A stretch of 64,000 nucleotides of DNA from NCBI GenBank assembly GCA_010692425.1, contig JAAHHJ010000014.1:124001-188000 (forward strand). Reading direction: 5' to 3'. The stretch comes from Symploca sp. SIO3C6 (GTDB lineage Bacteria; Cyanobacteriota; Cyanobacteriia; Cyanobacteriales; Coleofasciculaceae). Below the pieces are notes generated by a model. The model was given only the letters and a program-made list of their open reading frames with translations, did not search any database and had not been told where the DNA came from. Each line of letters starts with the position of its first letter. The stretch's first letter is position 1. The position numbers and the translations under genes were made by a program. Positions 16,726 through 24,120 of the stretch are shown piece by piece.

Positions 16726-17307
16726 ATGAACATAATCATCTGCCCTGGCATCCATAAACCAGAGCTGACGCAGAACTTTTTAGAAACTTTGCAGAGCAAC
16801 AATAGCCTAAATGCATCTAATTACTGCACTCAAAAGGTTTTAGTATTTCCTATTCAGGACTACCCAGCTTATAGTGCTGTGCATATTTTAGAGTTCTTAC
16901 AGCATTATCCTATTTCTTTACAGACACCGTTAGTGTTTATTAGTTTTAGCGCTGGTGTTGTCGGTGCTATTGGCGCTGCTTGGGGGTGGCAATTACTCGG
17001 AGGTAAAGTAAAAGCCTTAATCGCTATTGATGGTTGGGGTGTCCCTTTAGCTGGTGATTTTCACATTCATCGGCTTAGTCATGATTATTTTACTCATTGG
17101 AGTTCAGCACTATTAGGTGCTGGAGAAGATAGTTTCTATGCTGAGCCAACAATTGAGCATTTGGACTTGTGGCAAAAGCCAGATTTATGTAAAGGCTGGT
17201 GGATTTACCCTGCTGTGGGCGAGGTGCCAGAAAGAAAGATTTTTACAACTGCGGCTGAGTTCATTATTAACTTATTGCAACGTTATACTATTTCTCTAAG
17301 TTCTTGA
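16726..17307 (+). CDS. Conserved-looking protein with alpha/beta-hydrolase features
   Basis: The 193-residue protein starts MNIIICPGIHKPELTQNFLE. A PLVFISFSAGVVGAIGAAWG segment near residues 68-87 has a serine in a nucleophile-elbow-like setting (SFSAG), after a strand, as in alpha/beta hydrolases. A later GDFHIHRLSHDYFTHW is rich in histidines. The usual Gly-x-Ser-x-Gly is imperfect and I cannot place a full triad, so enzymatic activity is not shown. I do not recognise the family. The start codon and second codon lie in a tandem ATGAACA repeat, so the true start may have been altered by repeat expansion. No signal peptide or membrane segment apart from the hydrophobic strand. Confidence 0.6.
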   Translation: MNIIICPGIHKPELTQNFLETLQSNNSLNASNYCTQKVLVFPIQDYPAYSAVHILEFLQHYPISLQTPLVFISFSAGVVGAIGAAWGWQLLGGKVKALIAIDGWGVPLAGDFHIHRLSHDYFTHWSSALLGAGEDSFYAEPTIEHLDLWQKPDLCKGWWIYPAVGEVPERKIFTTAAEFIINLLQRYTISLSS

Positions 17308-17480
17308 ATATACTATCCTCACTGCCCCTTCCATTACTGATCAATACTCGTAGAGCTCACGCTACTCAGGGTTTTGAACAGGGATATGACTTTTTGTCAA
17401 TCGGAAAGCTCTAACGTAGACGGATGAAGGTGGTAATTTTAGGCTTAGATTAGAGCGTTGCTCTTTGTCTCATTTGTAGC

Positions 17481-18365
17481 ATGAAGCTTAATCAACTCAA
17501 AACCTATCTATCCGCTTGGCTCAAGAGACGCGACCATCAGAAAGTTACACTAATTGCACATAAACTCTATCAGAATCGCTTACTTCTGGGAAAACCTGGG
17601 AGTGAGATAGGTGATTGGCACATGGCGGAGCGAATTAACAAAAATCTTCTCAAGTTGTATTTTTTTAAGTTCCACCAACCTTTTATCAGCATAGAAAAAA
17701 AGGTTTTAGAGCCCATTCTGGATTACCTTAAAAGATTAGCATTGTTAGAAATTTTAGGGTTGATGGGTAATGTGTCCCTAATTATCGGTGTTATTGTCTT
17801 TGTTAGTGGTGAAAAGCAGAGACGAAACGCTGAAATTTATCAGGCATGGCAAGTCATTACCGCTGCTTATAACCAAAGTGGCAGTGGCGGCAGAAAAGAA
17901 GCTCTGGAATTCCTAAACTCAGAGCCAAGGCGTATTCCCTGGTTTTGGATGAGATGGGAGAGACAAAGCTTACGAGGTTTAGAAGCTCCAAAGGCTTATT
18001 TGAAAGAAATTCAACTCCCTGAAGCTGATTTATTACAAGCCGATTTACAGCAAGCTAACTTATTGCAAGCAAATTTACAGGAAGCTTTTTTATGGCAAGC
18101 CAATTTACAGCAAACTAATTTATCACGAACTAATTTAAAACAAGCTAAGTTATGGGGAACTAATTTAAAGCAAACTGATTTATCTGATACTGATTTACAT
18201 CAAGCATTTTATACAGACGAAACAACATCTGAAGACGTTTGTAAAAAATTTTTCCTTTCCTATCCTTGTCCTACCAAATTCCCTGAAGCCTTCAACCCGA
18301 AAGCTGCTGGGATGAAATTAATCAAGGAATGGAAAGACATACCCAAAAGAGAAAATGATAAATAG
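17481..18365 (+). CDS. Membrane-anchored pentapeptide-repeat protein
   Basis: The 294-residue protein has a basic N-terminal region, one membrane segment at about residues 85-112 (LALLEILGLMGNVSLIIGVIVFV), then a linker. A pentapeptide-repeat block at about 180-250 follows A(D/N)LxxA: ADLLQADLQQANLLQANLQEAFLWQANLQQTNL. Such repeats form a right-handed quadrilateral beta-helix. The middle segment (KRRNAEIYQAWQVITAAYNQ...SGGRKEALEFLN) is common in cyanobacterial pentapeptide proteins. These are usually orphan proteins of unknown function. The repeat region is short (about 12 repeats) and ends in a Cys-containing tail. No neighbours suggest a pathway. Confidence 0.8.
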   Translation: MKLNQLKTYLSAWLKRRDHQKVTLIAHKLYQNRLLLGKPGSEIGDWHMAERINKNLLKLYFFKFHQPFISIEKKVLEPILDYLKRLALLEILGLMGNVSLIIGVIVFVSGEKQRRNAEIYQAWQVITAAYNQSGSGGRKEALEFLNSEPRRIPWFWMRWERQSLRGLEAPKAYLKEIQLPEADLLQADLQQANLLQANLQEAFLWQANLQQTNLSRTNLKQAKLWGTNLKQTDLSDTDLHQAFYTDETTSEDVCKKFFLSYPCPTKFPEAFNPKAAGMKLIKEWKDIPKRENDK

Positions 18366-18431
18366 GATTGCAATTTCAAAGCCGACAACTTCTGCAAGGT
18401 AGCTTAGCTTTCTCTGCTATTTTACCTTTCG

Positions 18432-19130
18432 CTACAGTTTTACCTGGTGTTGACCACATTGCTGATTTGCTGGCACTGCTTCCATCATCTTCTTGGGAGC
18501 AGCGAGATTAAGATTATTCATAATTTCAATAAATTCATTGCGACTGCGCCCAGCTAGTCTAGGATTCCAGCGCTTTTCTTCACCAATTGTAGATACAGTC
18601 TGCCCATGGTAATCATGACCAGGGTAAACTAGTGTATCATCTGGTAACGTAAATAGGTGTTGTGAAATCGAGTCATACAAAGCACCAGGATCACCATTTT
18701 GGAAGTCCGTGCGACCACAGCCTCGAATAAACAGAGCATCACCTGTGAGTAAGCTGTTACCATTGACTAAGTAAGCCATGTGACAATTAGTATGACCAGG
18801 AGTAGCGATCGCTTTGATTGTTACCTGACCTATTTGCAATGTCTCACCATGTTTGAGATGCCGCTCAGCACAATCAACTGCCGCTAATTCTGGCACCACA
18901 CCAAGGCAGTTAGTAAGTTCTCGTAGTTTACCTGCACCAGTGATATGATCAGCATGAACATGGGTTTCCAGGCAATAGCCTAGGGTGAGACCTAATTGTT
19001 CAATTAAAGTGCGATCGCGTTCTACCTGTTCTAGTACTGAGTCAACTAGTACTGCTTCCGTGGTCAATTCATCAGCAATTAGATAAGTATAAGTACTGCT
19101 TGCGGAATCAAACAATTGTCGAAATAGCAT
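18432..19130 (-). CDS. MBL-fold hydrolase, persulfide dioxygenase (ETHE1)-like
   Basis: The 232-residue protein has the metallo-beta-lactamase metal motif THVHADHITGAG (about residues 56-67) and a second ligand in ATPGHTNCHMAYL. LLTGDALFIRGCGRTDFQ.GD and YPGHDYHG complete the ETHE1/glyoxalase II-type signature. The GCGRTDFQ.G and PGHDYxG strings favour ETHE1-like persulfide dioxygenases, iron enzymes that oxidise glutathione persulfide to sulfite in sulfide detoxification. The family usual length is about 230-250. The C-terminal PANQQCGQ is also typical. It is convergent with the pentapeptide-repeat gene. No rhodanese gene is adjacent. Fold certainty is high; the exact substrate is inferred. 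Confidence 0.85.
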   Translation of the reverse strand: MLFRQLFDSASSTYTYLIADELTTEAVLVDSVLEQVERDRTLIEQLGLTLGYCLETHVHADHITGAGKLRELTNCLGVVPELAAVDCAERHLKHGETLQIGQVTIKAIATPGHTNCHMAYLVNGNSLLTGDALFIRGCGRTDFQNGDPGALYDSISQHLFTLPDDTLVYPGHDYHGQTVSTIGEEKRWNPRLAGRSRNEFIEIMNNLNLAAPKKMMEAVPANQQCGQHQVKL

Positions 19131-19332
19131 ATTTTTTATTTATTAGAACATTTGAGCAGTTTTAGGCAAATTAAATGCCCAAACGACTAGATAGCGATAA
19201 TAAGCCTTTGAGCCTTCTGCTATATAAAGCCATTCTGCCTACAGTTTTCTGTATTGAAAGTAGACCCAAAGTGAGAAAAAGTGTTACCTTGGGCGGAATG
19301 GATTGGCGAAAATGCCAGCCGGAGATGAACCA

Positions 19333-19869
19333 ATGACTGATTTAAGCAAGTGTGTTTTTGGGAAGGTAACGAAGATATTTGATGGAGATACCTTCAGTTT
19401 CGAGGTTTTGCGCCAAGGAGAGAATCTGGATTTCCCTGGCATTGAGGGGTTAATCAGAATCCGCATTGCCTGCATTGATACCCCAGAGACTAAACAGGGA
19501 GCGATCGCTCATCAAGCCAAAAATATGCTAACTAGGTTAGTAAGCGATCACAATAATCACCTTTGGATTGAGCCTTCTGGCAAGTCCCATGACCGCATAG
19601 TGGCTTGGGTGTTTGGGAAAAACCCTCATGAAGAACACATTACTGACCTTGGCAAAGTTTTGGTGTTAACTGGTCAAGCCAAAGTTTTGTACAACCACCT
19701 CAATGACTATCCTAACAAATGGGAAAGTTACATTAAAGCTCAAGCTGAAGCTCAACTAAAGCGCAGGGGAATTTGGAGTAAAGACTGTATTGAGCCAGAT
19801 ACCTTCAAAATTCTACAGCGCCTTTGGAGATGCGAGGATCTTTTGAAAGAACATAGAATTGAGTTTTAA
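19333..19869 (+). CDS. Staphylococcal nuclease-like (SNase/TNase) protein
   Basis: The 178-residue product carries an SNase (OB-fold) domain: GKVTKIFDGDTFSFEV near the start has the metal-binding Asp of DGDT. RIRIACIDTPETKQG holds the conserved Arg and Asp-Thr-Pro-Glu, and SHDRIVAWVF supplies the second Arg region. KRRGIWSKDC at the end is typical too. There is no signal peptide, unlike secreted thermonucleases, so it would be cytoplasmic or exported by another route. ATG at 19333 is chosen because CCGGAG precedes it by 8 bases; upstream TTG (19303) and ATG (19312) lack one. The FSFEVLRQGENLDFPGIEG insert between the first strands is longer than in staphylococcal nuclease. The gene stands alone. 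Confidence 0.82.
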   Translation: MTDLSKCVFGKVTKIFDGDTFSFEVLRQGENLDFPGIEGLIRIRIACIDTPETKQGAIAHQAKNMLTRLVSDHNNHLWIEPSGKSHDRIVAWVFGKNPHEEHITDLGKVLVLTGQAKVLYNHLNDYPNKWESYIKAQAEAQLKRRGIWSKDCIEPDTFKILQRLWRCEDLLKEHRIEF

Positions 19870-19901
19870 AAAATTCTCATTCTAATTACCTGATCACTAG
19901 C

Positions 19902-20214
19902 TAAGTACTTAGGCAAAATAAATTACATAGCGATCGCCAAAAGATTTCAAAACTTGCTCCACATACTCTTTTAAATTGTTTCAACTAGACTAAGTTTGTG
20001 TTTTAATCCATTTATATTTCATGAATTGCCATAAAATTTCTATGAAGGAAAAAGTCTGCGATTGGCTCGGAGCGTGCCCCTACAGCCCTCCGGGCATCCT
20101 TCGGCAGGGCAATCGCCTAATATCTCAGAACTCTAGAATTCAGCAATGACAAAAGTTTATCGAGCAATGCTTGAGTCAATTTTAGGATCTTCAATCATTT
20201 TGCCTAGGTACTTA
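19902..20214. mobile_element. 313-base element with 18-bp inverted ends
   Basis: TAAGTACTTAGGCAAAAT at 19902-19919 and ATTTTGCCTAGGTACTTA at 20197-20214 are inverted repeats with one mismatch. Between them are 277 bases with no gene, including a HIP1-type site and a GC-rich segment (GGCATCCTTCGGCAGGGCAATCGCC-like, 20092-20118). It fits a non-autonomous MITE, although no second copy is in the window and no clear target duplication is seen. Confidence 0.45.
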
Positions 20215-20215
20215 T

Positions 20216-20833
20216 TTATAGCTCCTGTGAGAACAACCAAAAGCGTTGCCCACTGCCAGATGGAATGTCGGTATGAATTTGCTGGAAGCCAAGATGCTTG
20301 TAGAGACCAACATTTTTAGGATTCTCTGTTCTCAGCAAACAAGCTGAATACCCCCGACTCCGCATTGCATCCATTGCCGATTGGATCAGTTGTTTACCAA
20401 GCCCACGACCAGCATAGCTGGGATGAACACCCACGACCCATAGGTAGGCAAACCCCTTTGGAGCATGTTTTTTGAGTGCATGTTCACAGGCCGTATCATG
20501 CCTCTGAAGCCGCTTGAAGGCAGATAAACCAATTGATACGGGCAGCCAGATTAGACCACTGCGGACTAATTCCAGGATTTTTAATGGCCAAGCAAAAGAC
20601 TCACCAGAGAGCCAAATTAATACGCCACCCCCACCTGGAGCAATTTCAACACCACCACAGCGTAGGCTATAACGAATCAGGAGTAAAAAGAGCTTTGTCA
20701 GTTGCTGCACTCGCGTTTCGGCATTGGGCAACATGTAGGTCATGAAGGGGTCTTTGGCGAACGCCTGACCCAGCAACGCAGCGGCAGTTTTTTGCTCGTC
20801 GATAGTCAATGAATTATTCAAATGAGTTGACAC
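20216..20833 (-). CDS. GNAT family N-acetyltransferase
   Basis: The 205-residue protein has the GNAT fold. Motif A, which binds acetyl-CoA pyrophosphate, is VHPSYAGRGLGKQLIQSAM (about residues 135-155). Motif B follows as RTENPKNVGLYKHLGFQ (about 165-185). The N-terminal part (AFAKDPFMTYMLPN) resembles GNAT proteins of unknown substrate. GTG at 20833 is chosen because TTGGAGAG precedes it by 6 bases; TTG at 20845 is the other choice. It lies downstream of the TMEM175-like gene, same strand, 164 bases apart, and may be under the same TetR control. The gap holds GTTAGGC near 20971, discussed among the findings. Confidence 0.82.
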   Translation of the reverse strand: MSTHLNNSLTIDEQKTAAALLGQAFAKDPFMTYMLPNAETRVQQLTKLFLLLIRYSLRCGGVEIAPGGGGVLIWLSGESFAWPLKILELVRSGLIWLPVSIGLSAFKRLQRHDTACEHALKKHAPKGFAYLWVVGVHPSYAGRGLGKQLIQSAMDAMRSRGYSACLLRTENPKNVGLYKHLGFQQIHTDIPSGSGQRFWLFSQEL

Positions 20834-20997
20834 GGCTCTCTCCAAAGTTTGATGTACAAGTTAACTAGAAATTCGAAATCAGTTGTGCAACCTTTGATGA
20901 ATCTGGCCTCCAGCTTCCAGAATCTTTGGGAACAAGTTTAGACTTCATGATTCAAATCAGAACACGACGTTAGGCACCCCTCACTTCGCTAGCGCTT

Positions 20998-21594
20998 TCA
21001 TTTATGGGTGCGGAGTAATCTTTGAATCAAAAAAAACAATGGTAAGCCCAAAATAAAAGTTAGCGTCCAGCCCAGTGGATGAATTAGCGCACCCCCGATC
21101 GCAAATAGCGAGACAATAGGTTCAACGTAACTTTCCTGTCGAATCTGTCGAATGGTGATATCGGACAAGTCTGAATCGACTAAGCGTCGATTTTGAGTGG
21201 CATAAACCCAGGCGGCTGTAGAAAAGATACCGACTCCCGAGACTGATAGGCTGTAGAAACATTGAGTGACAAAAACACCGTCATAGATTGTGGCTAAATC
21301 GTTAGCGTAAGGTAAAAGAACAACGAATAGCAAAGAGAACAAGGTAAGCCATAGGTGAACGGTATCGGTTCGCTTGTAGTACCGAAACTGGTGAAGATGA
21401 GAAAGCCAATAGAAAGCAATTCCGATGAAGGTCAGAATATAAACTGCAAATGATGGCAGTTGTGCTTGCAGAAATGCTGTCACCTCCTGAGGTGTCATCT
21501 CTTTGTGGGGAAGTGGATCAAACGTAAGTGCCATAAGGGTCATGGCTCCGGCAAAAATGATATCGCTGAGTCGAGATAAACGACGAAGTTCCAT
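20998..21594 (-). CDS. TMEM175 / DUF1211-family membrane protein
   Basis: The 198-residue protein has the DUF1211 signature at its N-terminus: RLSRLSDIIFAGAMTLMAL, where the usual pattern is R(x3)FSD(G/x)VFAIAxTL. Membrane segments run at about residues 12-28, 48-68, 80-100, 110-130, 155-190. Prokaryotic TMEM175 proteins are tetrameric potassium channels of the inner membrane, with hydrophobic FSD-helix residues as selectivity filter. Here the motif reads LSD and not FSD. The gene is divergent from a tetR-type gene with a strong palindromic operator between them, so it is probably TetR-repressed. No ligand can be named. Confidence 0.72.
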   Translation of the reverse strand: MELRRLSRLSDIIFAGAMTLMALTFDPLPHKEMTPQEVTAFLQAQLPSFAVYILTFIGIAFYWLSHLHQFRYYKRTDTVHLWLTLFSLLFVVLLPYANDLATIYDGVFVTQCFYSLSVSGVGIFSTAAWVYATQNRRLVDSDLSDITIRQIRQESYVEPIVSLFAIGGALIHPLGWTLTFILGLPLFFLIQRLLRTHK

Positions 21595-21684
21595 CTAGAA
21601 AACCTATGTTAAGGATGGAGTAACTATGGGTCTTGCTGTTGAAAGCTGAATAGATTGGAAGAAACATTCAACCCAAAAGAATCG

Positions 21685-21763
21685 GGCTAACACACTCGAC
21701 AATCAAGCATGCAATTACGCTATACGTCAATTGATCTCAAGTTCTCAAAATTTTGTGTTAGGC
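21685..21763. other. attC-like imperfect palindrome
   Basis: GGCTAACACA at 21685 is an inverted copy, with one mismatch, of TGTGTTAGGC ending at 21763. Inside it CAATTACG and CGTCAATTG pair with one bulged base. The plan (outer GTTAGGC core, internal loop, inner stem with an extrahelical base) recalls integron attC sites. Length (79 bases) fits. It is not a proven attC. Confidence 0.3.
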
Positions 21764-21801
21764 AAATAGAATTGACTGAGAGTCTGCTACATACCTAGAC
21801 T

Positions 21802-21852
21802 AAAACATGAGTATAGCTCACGTTTTAAATATATGAGCTATACTCATGTTTT
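21802..21852. promoter_or_regulatory. TetR operator: perfect 19-bp inverted repeat
   Basis: AAAACATGAGTATAGCTCA at 21802-21820 is the exact reverse complement of 21834-21852, with a 13-base AT-rich spacer. Each arm also contains its own small palindrome, TGAG-TATAG-CTCA, so two operator sites may exist. It lies 24 bases before the tetR-type start and 207 bases before the TMEM175-like start, where a divergent operator is expected. Confidence 0.75.
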
Positions 21853-21875
21853 GTCAATAGGGGATTGATAAAATT

Positions 21876-22529
21876 GTGGAAAAATCTTCAAAAGCGACAC
21901 CTGGGAGATGGCGCAAACCAAAGCAAGCTCGTAGTTTAGAGCGAGTTGAGCGGATTTTGGATGTTGCGGAGGCAATGTTTATGGAGGACGGATATGCAGC
22001 CGCAACGACGAAAGAAATCGCAGCCCAGGCGGAGGTTCCAATCGGCTCCCTATACCAGTTTTTCCCAGATAAGGCGGCTATTTTGGAAGCCTTGGCAGCA
22101 CGCTACACAGATTTACTCAACCAGCGTTTACAAACATTTGACACGCCTGAAATGCTTCAGCTTCCCTTGTCGGATTATGTGAAGCAACTCACTGAGGGAA
22201 TTGAGCAGTTTTTTGTTGAATACCCTGGCTATCGCGCTGTTTTTATGGAAATAACAACTACCATGCCAGAGGTAGATGAGGCTAACGATGCCAAACTCAT
22301 TGAGACGATGGCGTCTATATTGCCAAAACTGCATGCATCGCTCGGTTTGGAGGATCGCCAGGTGATATCGTTTGTTCTTGTCAAGGCAGTAGGCAATTTA
22401 CTCTGGACCTCTTTAGGGCAAGAACCTCATTTACGCCAACGCCTAGTAATTGAGACACACCGGCTAGCATTCAATTATCTGAAAAGCTATTTTCCCCACG
22501 AGGTGACAAGGAGCTTGAAAGACAATTAA
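21876..22529 (+). CDS. TetR/AcrR family transcriptional regulator
   Basis: The 217-residue protein has a TetR helix-turn-helix at residues 15-62: ARSLERVERILDVAEAMFM, YAAATTKEIAAQAEVPIGSLYQFFPDKAAIL. The GSLYxFFPxK motif is diagnostic. The C-terminal ligand domain is of the AcrR type with no clear ligand. The start is GTG with AGGGGA 11 bases upstream. It is divergent from the TMEM175-like gene, and the perfect palindrome between them (21802-21852) is its likely operator. It probably represses itself and the divergent genes. Operator binding is inferred from position. Confidence 0.9.
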   Translation: MEKSSKATPGRWRKPKQARSLERVERILDVAEAMFMEDGYAAATTKEIAAQAEVPIGSLYQFFPDKAAILEALAARYTDLLNQRLQTFDTPEMLQLPLSDYVKQLTEGIEQFFVEYPGYRAVFMEITTTMPEVDEANDAKLIETMASILPKLHASLGLEDRQVISFVLVKAVGNLLWTSLGQEPHLRQRLVIETHRLAFNYLKSYFPHEVTRSLKDN

Positions 22530-22736
22530 AGACGCGGAGACACTCCAGACACGGTGACGCGGTGACGCGGTGACAAATTGGATGGGGATTTGACCCCAAC
22601 CAATTTTAGGCACCGCAAGTGACGATGGGGTATTTGACCCATATTAATTTCTATAAACAGGAAGGCTACATGAAATGTGAAACTTGGTTAGGGGCAATGA
22701 GTTAGGAGTCTCCGAGTCTCCAAGTCAGAAGTTATT
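22530..22736. repeat. GTGACGCG tandem repeat and dispersed 72-base repeat
   Basis: 22541-22576 contains GTGACGCG-type 8-base units. 22586-22657 is a dispersed repeat (GGATTTGACCCCAACCAA near the start, GGTATTTGACCCATATTAA near the end) whose second copy is 27310-27378. Both copies are preceded by a purine-rich tandem repeat and followed by nothing recognisable. Confidence 0.6.
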
Positions 22737-22874
22737 TTAATTGACACTCCCGTCGCTAAAAGCGAGGGCATGAATTGCCGGACTAGGTAAAGCAGTCTCC
22801 ACAGCTGTTAGAACACTTTCTTGTTCCCTGTTAAGAGTTCCCTTTGAGTCAAAATGCGATGTCCTAACCGACAT
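22737..22874 (-). pseudogene. 3' remnant of an IS200/IS605 tnpB gene
   Basis: An open frame of 45 codons reads GTLNREQESVLTAVETALPS then HALAFSDGSVN and stop. This resembles the variable C-terminal tail of cyanobacterial IS605-type TnpB proteins as I remember it. The end overlaps CGCTTTTAGCG within GACACTCCCGTCGCT...AGCGAGGG, a hairpin typical of the right end of such elements, where the omega RNA scaffold lies. The rest of tnpB is missing. This is a decayed insertion. Confidence 0.5.
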
Positions 22875-22933
22875 GTCGGTTGCTATATTAGAGAATATGA
22901 TCATCCTTTTTCACGAATCAAATCCTATCGCTA

Positions 22934-23509
22934 TCAGTGCCCCTGAAATTTGCGAGCAAATAGAGCTTCTACAGTTTCAGTTCTAGCAACAGATGTGGGA
23001 TTTAACAAGAATGAGGCTGCTTTTTGTGCTATTGCCTCAGATAGATTAACCTGCTTGAGGATAACTAAACCTTCCTCGATAAAAGAATCTCTCACTAGGA
23101 GCTTTTCCCCTTTATTGAAGGAAGTTTCGTAGAAGACTTCTTTAATTCCTGCTGAAATGATCAACTTCAGGCAATAGAGACAAGGTTCTAGAGTCACGTA
23201 AATACTTCCACCAGCAGTAGCTATACCGTGCTTTGCTGCTTGTGCGATCGCATTTGCCTCTGCATGAACTGCACGGGATGGCATTATTTTGCTAGCATCA
23301 CAGCTGCTTAGACCAGGATAACAGTATCCCTGTGTAGTACAATGAGCTGAGCCAGATGGTGGACCGTTGTAGCCAGTTGCTACAACCTGCTTATTTTTGA
23401 CAATAACTGCCCCAACGGGAAAAGCAAGACAAGTTGAACGAGTGGCTGCTAGTTTAGCCAGCATCAGAAAATACTCATCCCAGGTTGGTCTTTGAGAATC
23501 TTTATCCAT
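22934..23509 (-). CDS. Deoxycytidylate (dCMP) deaminase
   Basis: The 191-residue protein is a zinc cytidine-deaminase-fold enzyme converting dCMP to dUMP. The zinc site is VHAEANAIAQAA (His-Ala-Glu, about residues 85-96) and LEPCLYCLKLIISAG (PCxxC, about 110-124). The N-terminal AVIVKNKQVVATGYNGPPSGSAHC and the CYPGL...C stretch fit ComEB-like dCMP deaminases, where GYNG contacts substrate. ATG at 23509 is preferred to TTG at 23515; GGAGG lies 7 bases before it. It follows dut on the same strand after 68 bases with a hairpin. Together with dut and the thymidylate synthase gene it forms a pathway cluster to dTMP. Confidence 0.9.
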   Translation of the reverse strand: MDKDSQRPTWDEYFLMLAKLAATRSTCLAFPVGAVIVKNKQVVATGYNGPPSGSAHCTTQGYCYPGLSSCDASKIMPSRAVHAEANAIAQAAKHGIATAGGSIYVTLEPCLYCLKLIISAGIKEVFYETSFNKGEKLLVRDSFIEEGLVILKQVNLSEAIAQKAASFLLNPTSVARTETVEALFARKFQGH

Positions 23510-23527
23510 CAGCAAGCCTCCGAGGTA

Positions 23528-23557
23528 CTACGACCATAATTTTTGATTTGGTCGTAG
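23528..23557 (-). other. Hairpin between dut and dCMP deaminase genes
   Basis: CTACGACCA at 23528-23536 pairs with TGGTCGTAG at 23549-23557. No U run follows on the minus strand, so it may be an mRNA-processing or partial attenuation structure inside the operon. Confidence 0.45.
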
Positions 23558-23577
23558 GGGGGCTAGGTTGTATAGCT

Positions 23578-24120
23578 TCAATATCTACCTGTTGAGCCAA
23601 ATCCTCCAACACCTCTATCAGTTTCACCCAATTCTTCAACAGTTTGTACCTGCACTGATAATACAGGCTTAATCACCATTTGGGCTATCTTCATACCAAT
23701 TTCCACTTTGAATGGTGATTTGCCATGATTAATTAAAATTACTCCAATCTCCCCTCGATAGCCTTGATCTATGGTTCCAGGAGTATTGAGAACTGTTACT
23801 TGATGCTTAAGAGCTAAACCACTACGGGGTCGAATTTGAGCCTCTGTTTCTGGGGGCAATTCAATGCTAATCCCTGTAGATATCAAGTTACTTTCACCAG
23901 GTTGAATAACAACTTCTGAGGTAGAAAATAAGTCTAAACCAGCATCGCCTTGATGTGCGTATTGTGGTAGTTTAGCTTTTTCATTGAGTAGTTTTATTTT
24001 TAATATTTGTGTCTCTATGTTTTCTTCTTTTTTTAGACGGTTTATGGGTTCTTGTTGCTGCTGAGAAGTATCAACACAAGATTCGACAAAAGGAGACTGT
24101 AATACTTTTTCATTCTTCAT
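23578..24120 (-). CDS. dut: dUTP diphosphatase
   Basis: The 180-residue protein is a trimeric dUTPase, which hydrolyses dUTP to dUMP and PPi. The five family motifs are all there: [11 protein letters not shown] (I), PRSGLALKH (II), [20 protein letters not shown] (III), KIAQMVI (IV) and GVGGFGSTG (V, at the very C-terminus). About 40 N-terminal residues precede motif I and have no counterpart in minimal dUTPases. ATG at 24120 overlaps the stop of the upstream thymidylate synthase gene by 11 bases, so the two are probably translationally coupled; earlier ATGs inside the upstream gene are less likely. Confidence 0.96.
   Translation of the reverse strand: MKNEKVLQSPFVESCVDTSQQQQEPINRLKKEENIETQILKIKLLNEKAKLPQYAHQGDAGLDLFSTSEVVIQPGESNLISTGISIELPPETEAQIRPRSGLALKHQVTVLNTPGTIDQGYRGEIGVILINHGKSPFKVEIGMKIAQMVIKPVLSVQVQTVEELGETDRGVGGFGSTGRY

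Noticed and set aside
20041-20118. GC-rich stem-rich segment as a tRNA or small RNA
   Set aside because: No cloverleaf or T-loop sequence is present; it is part of the inverted-repeat element.
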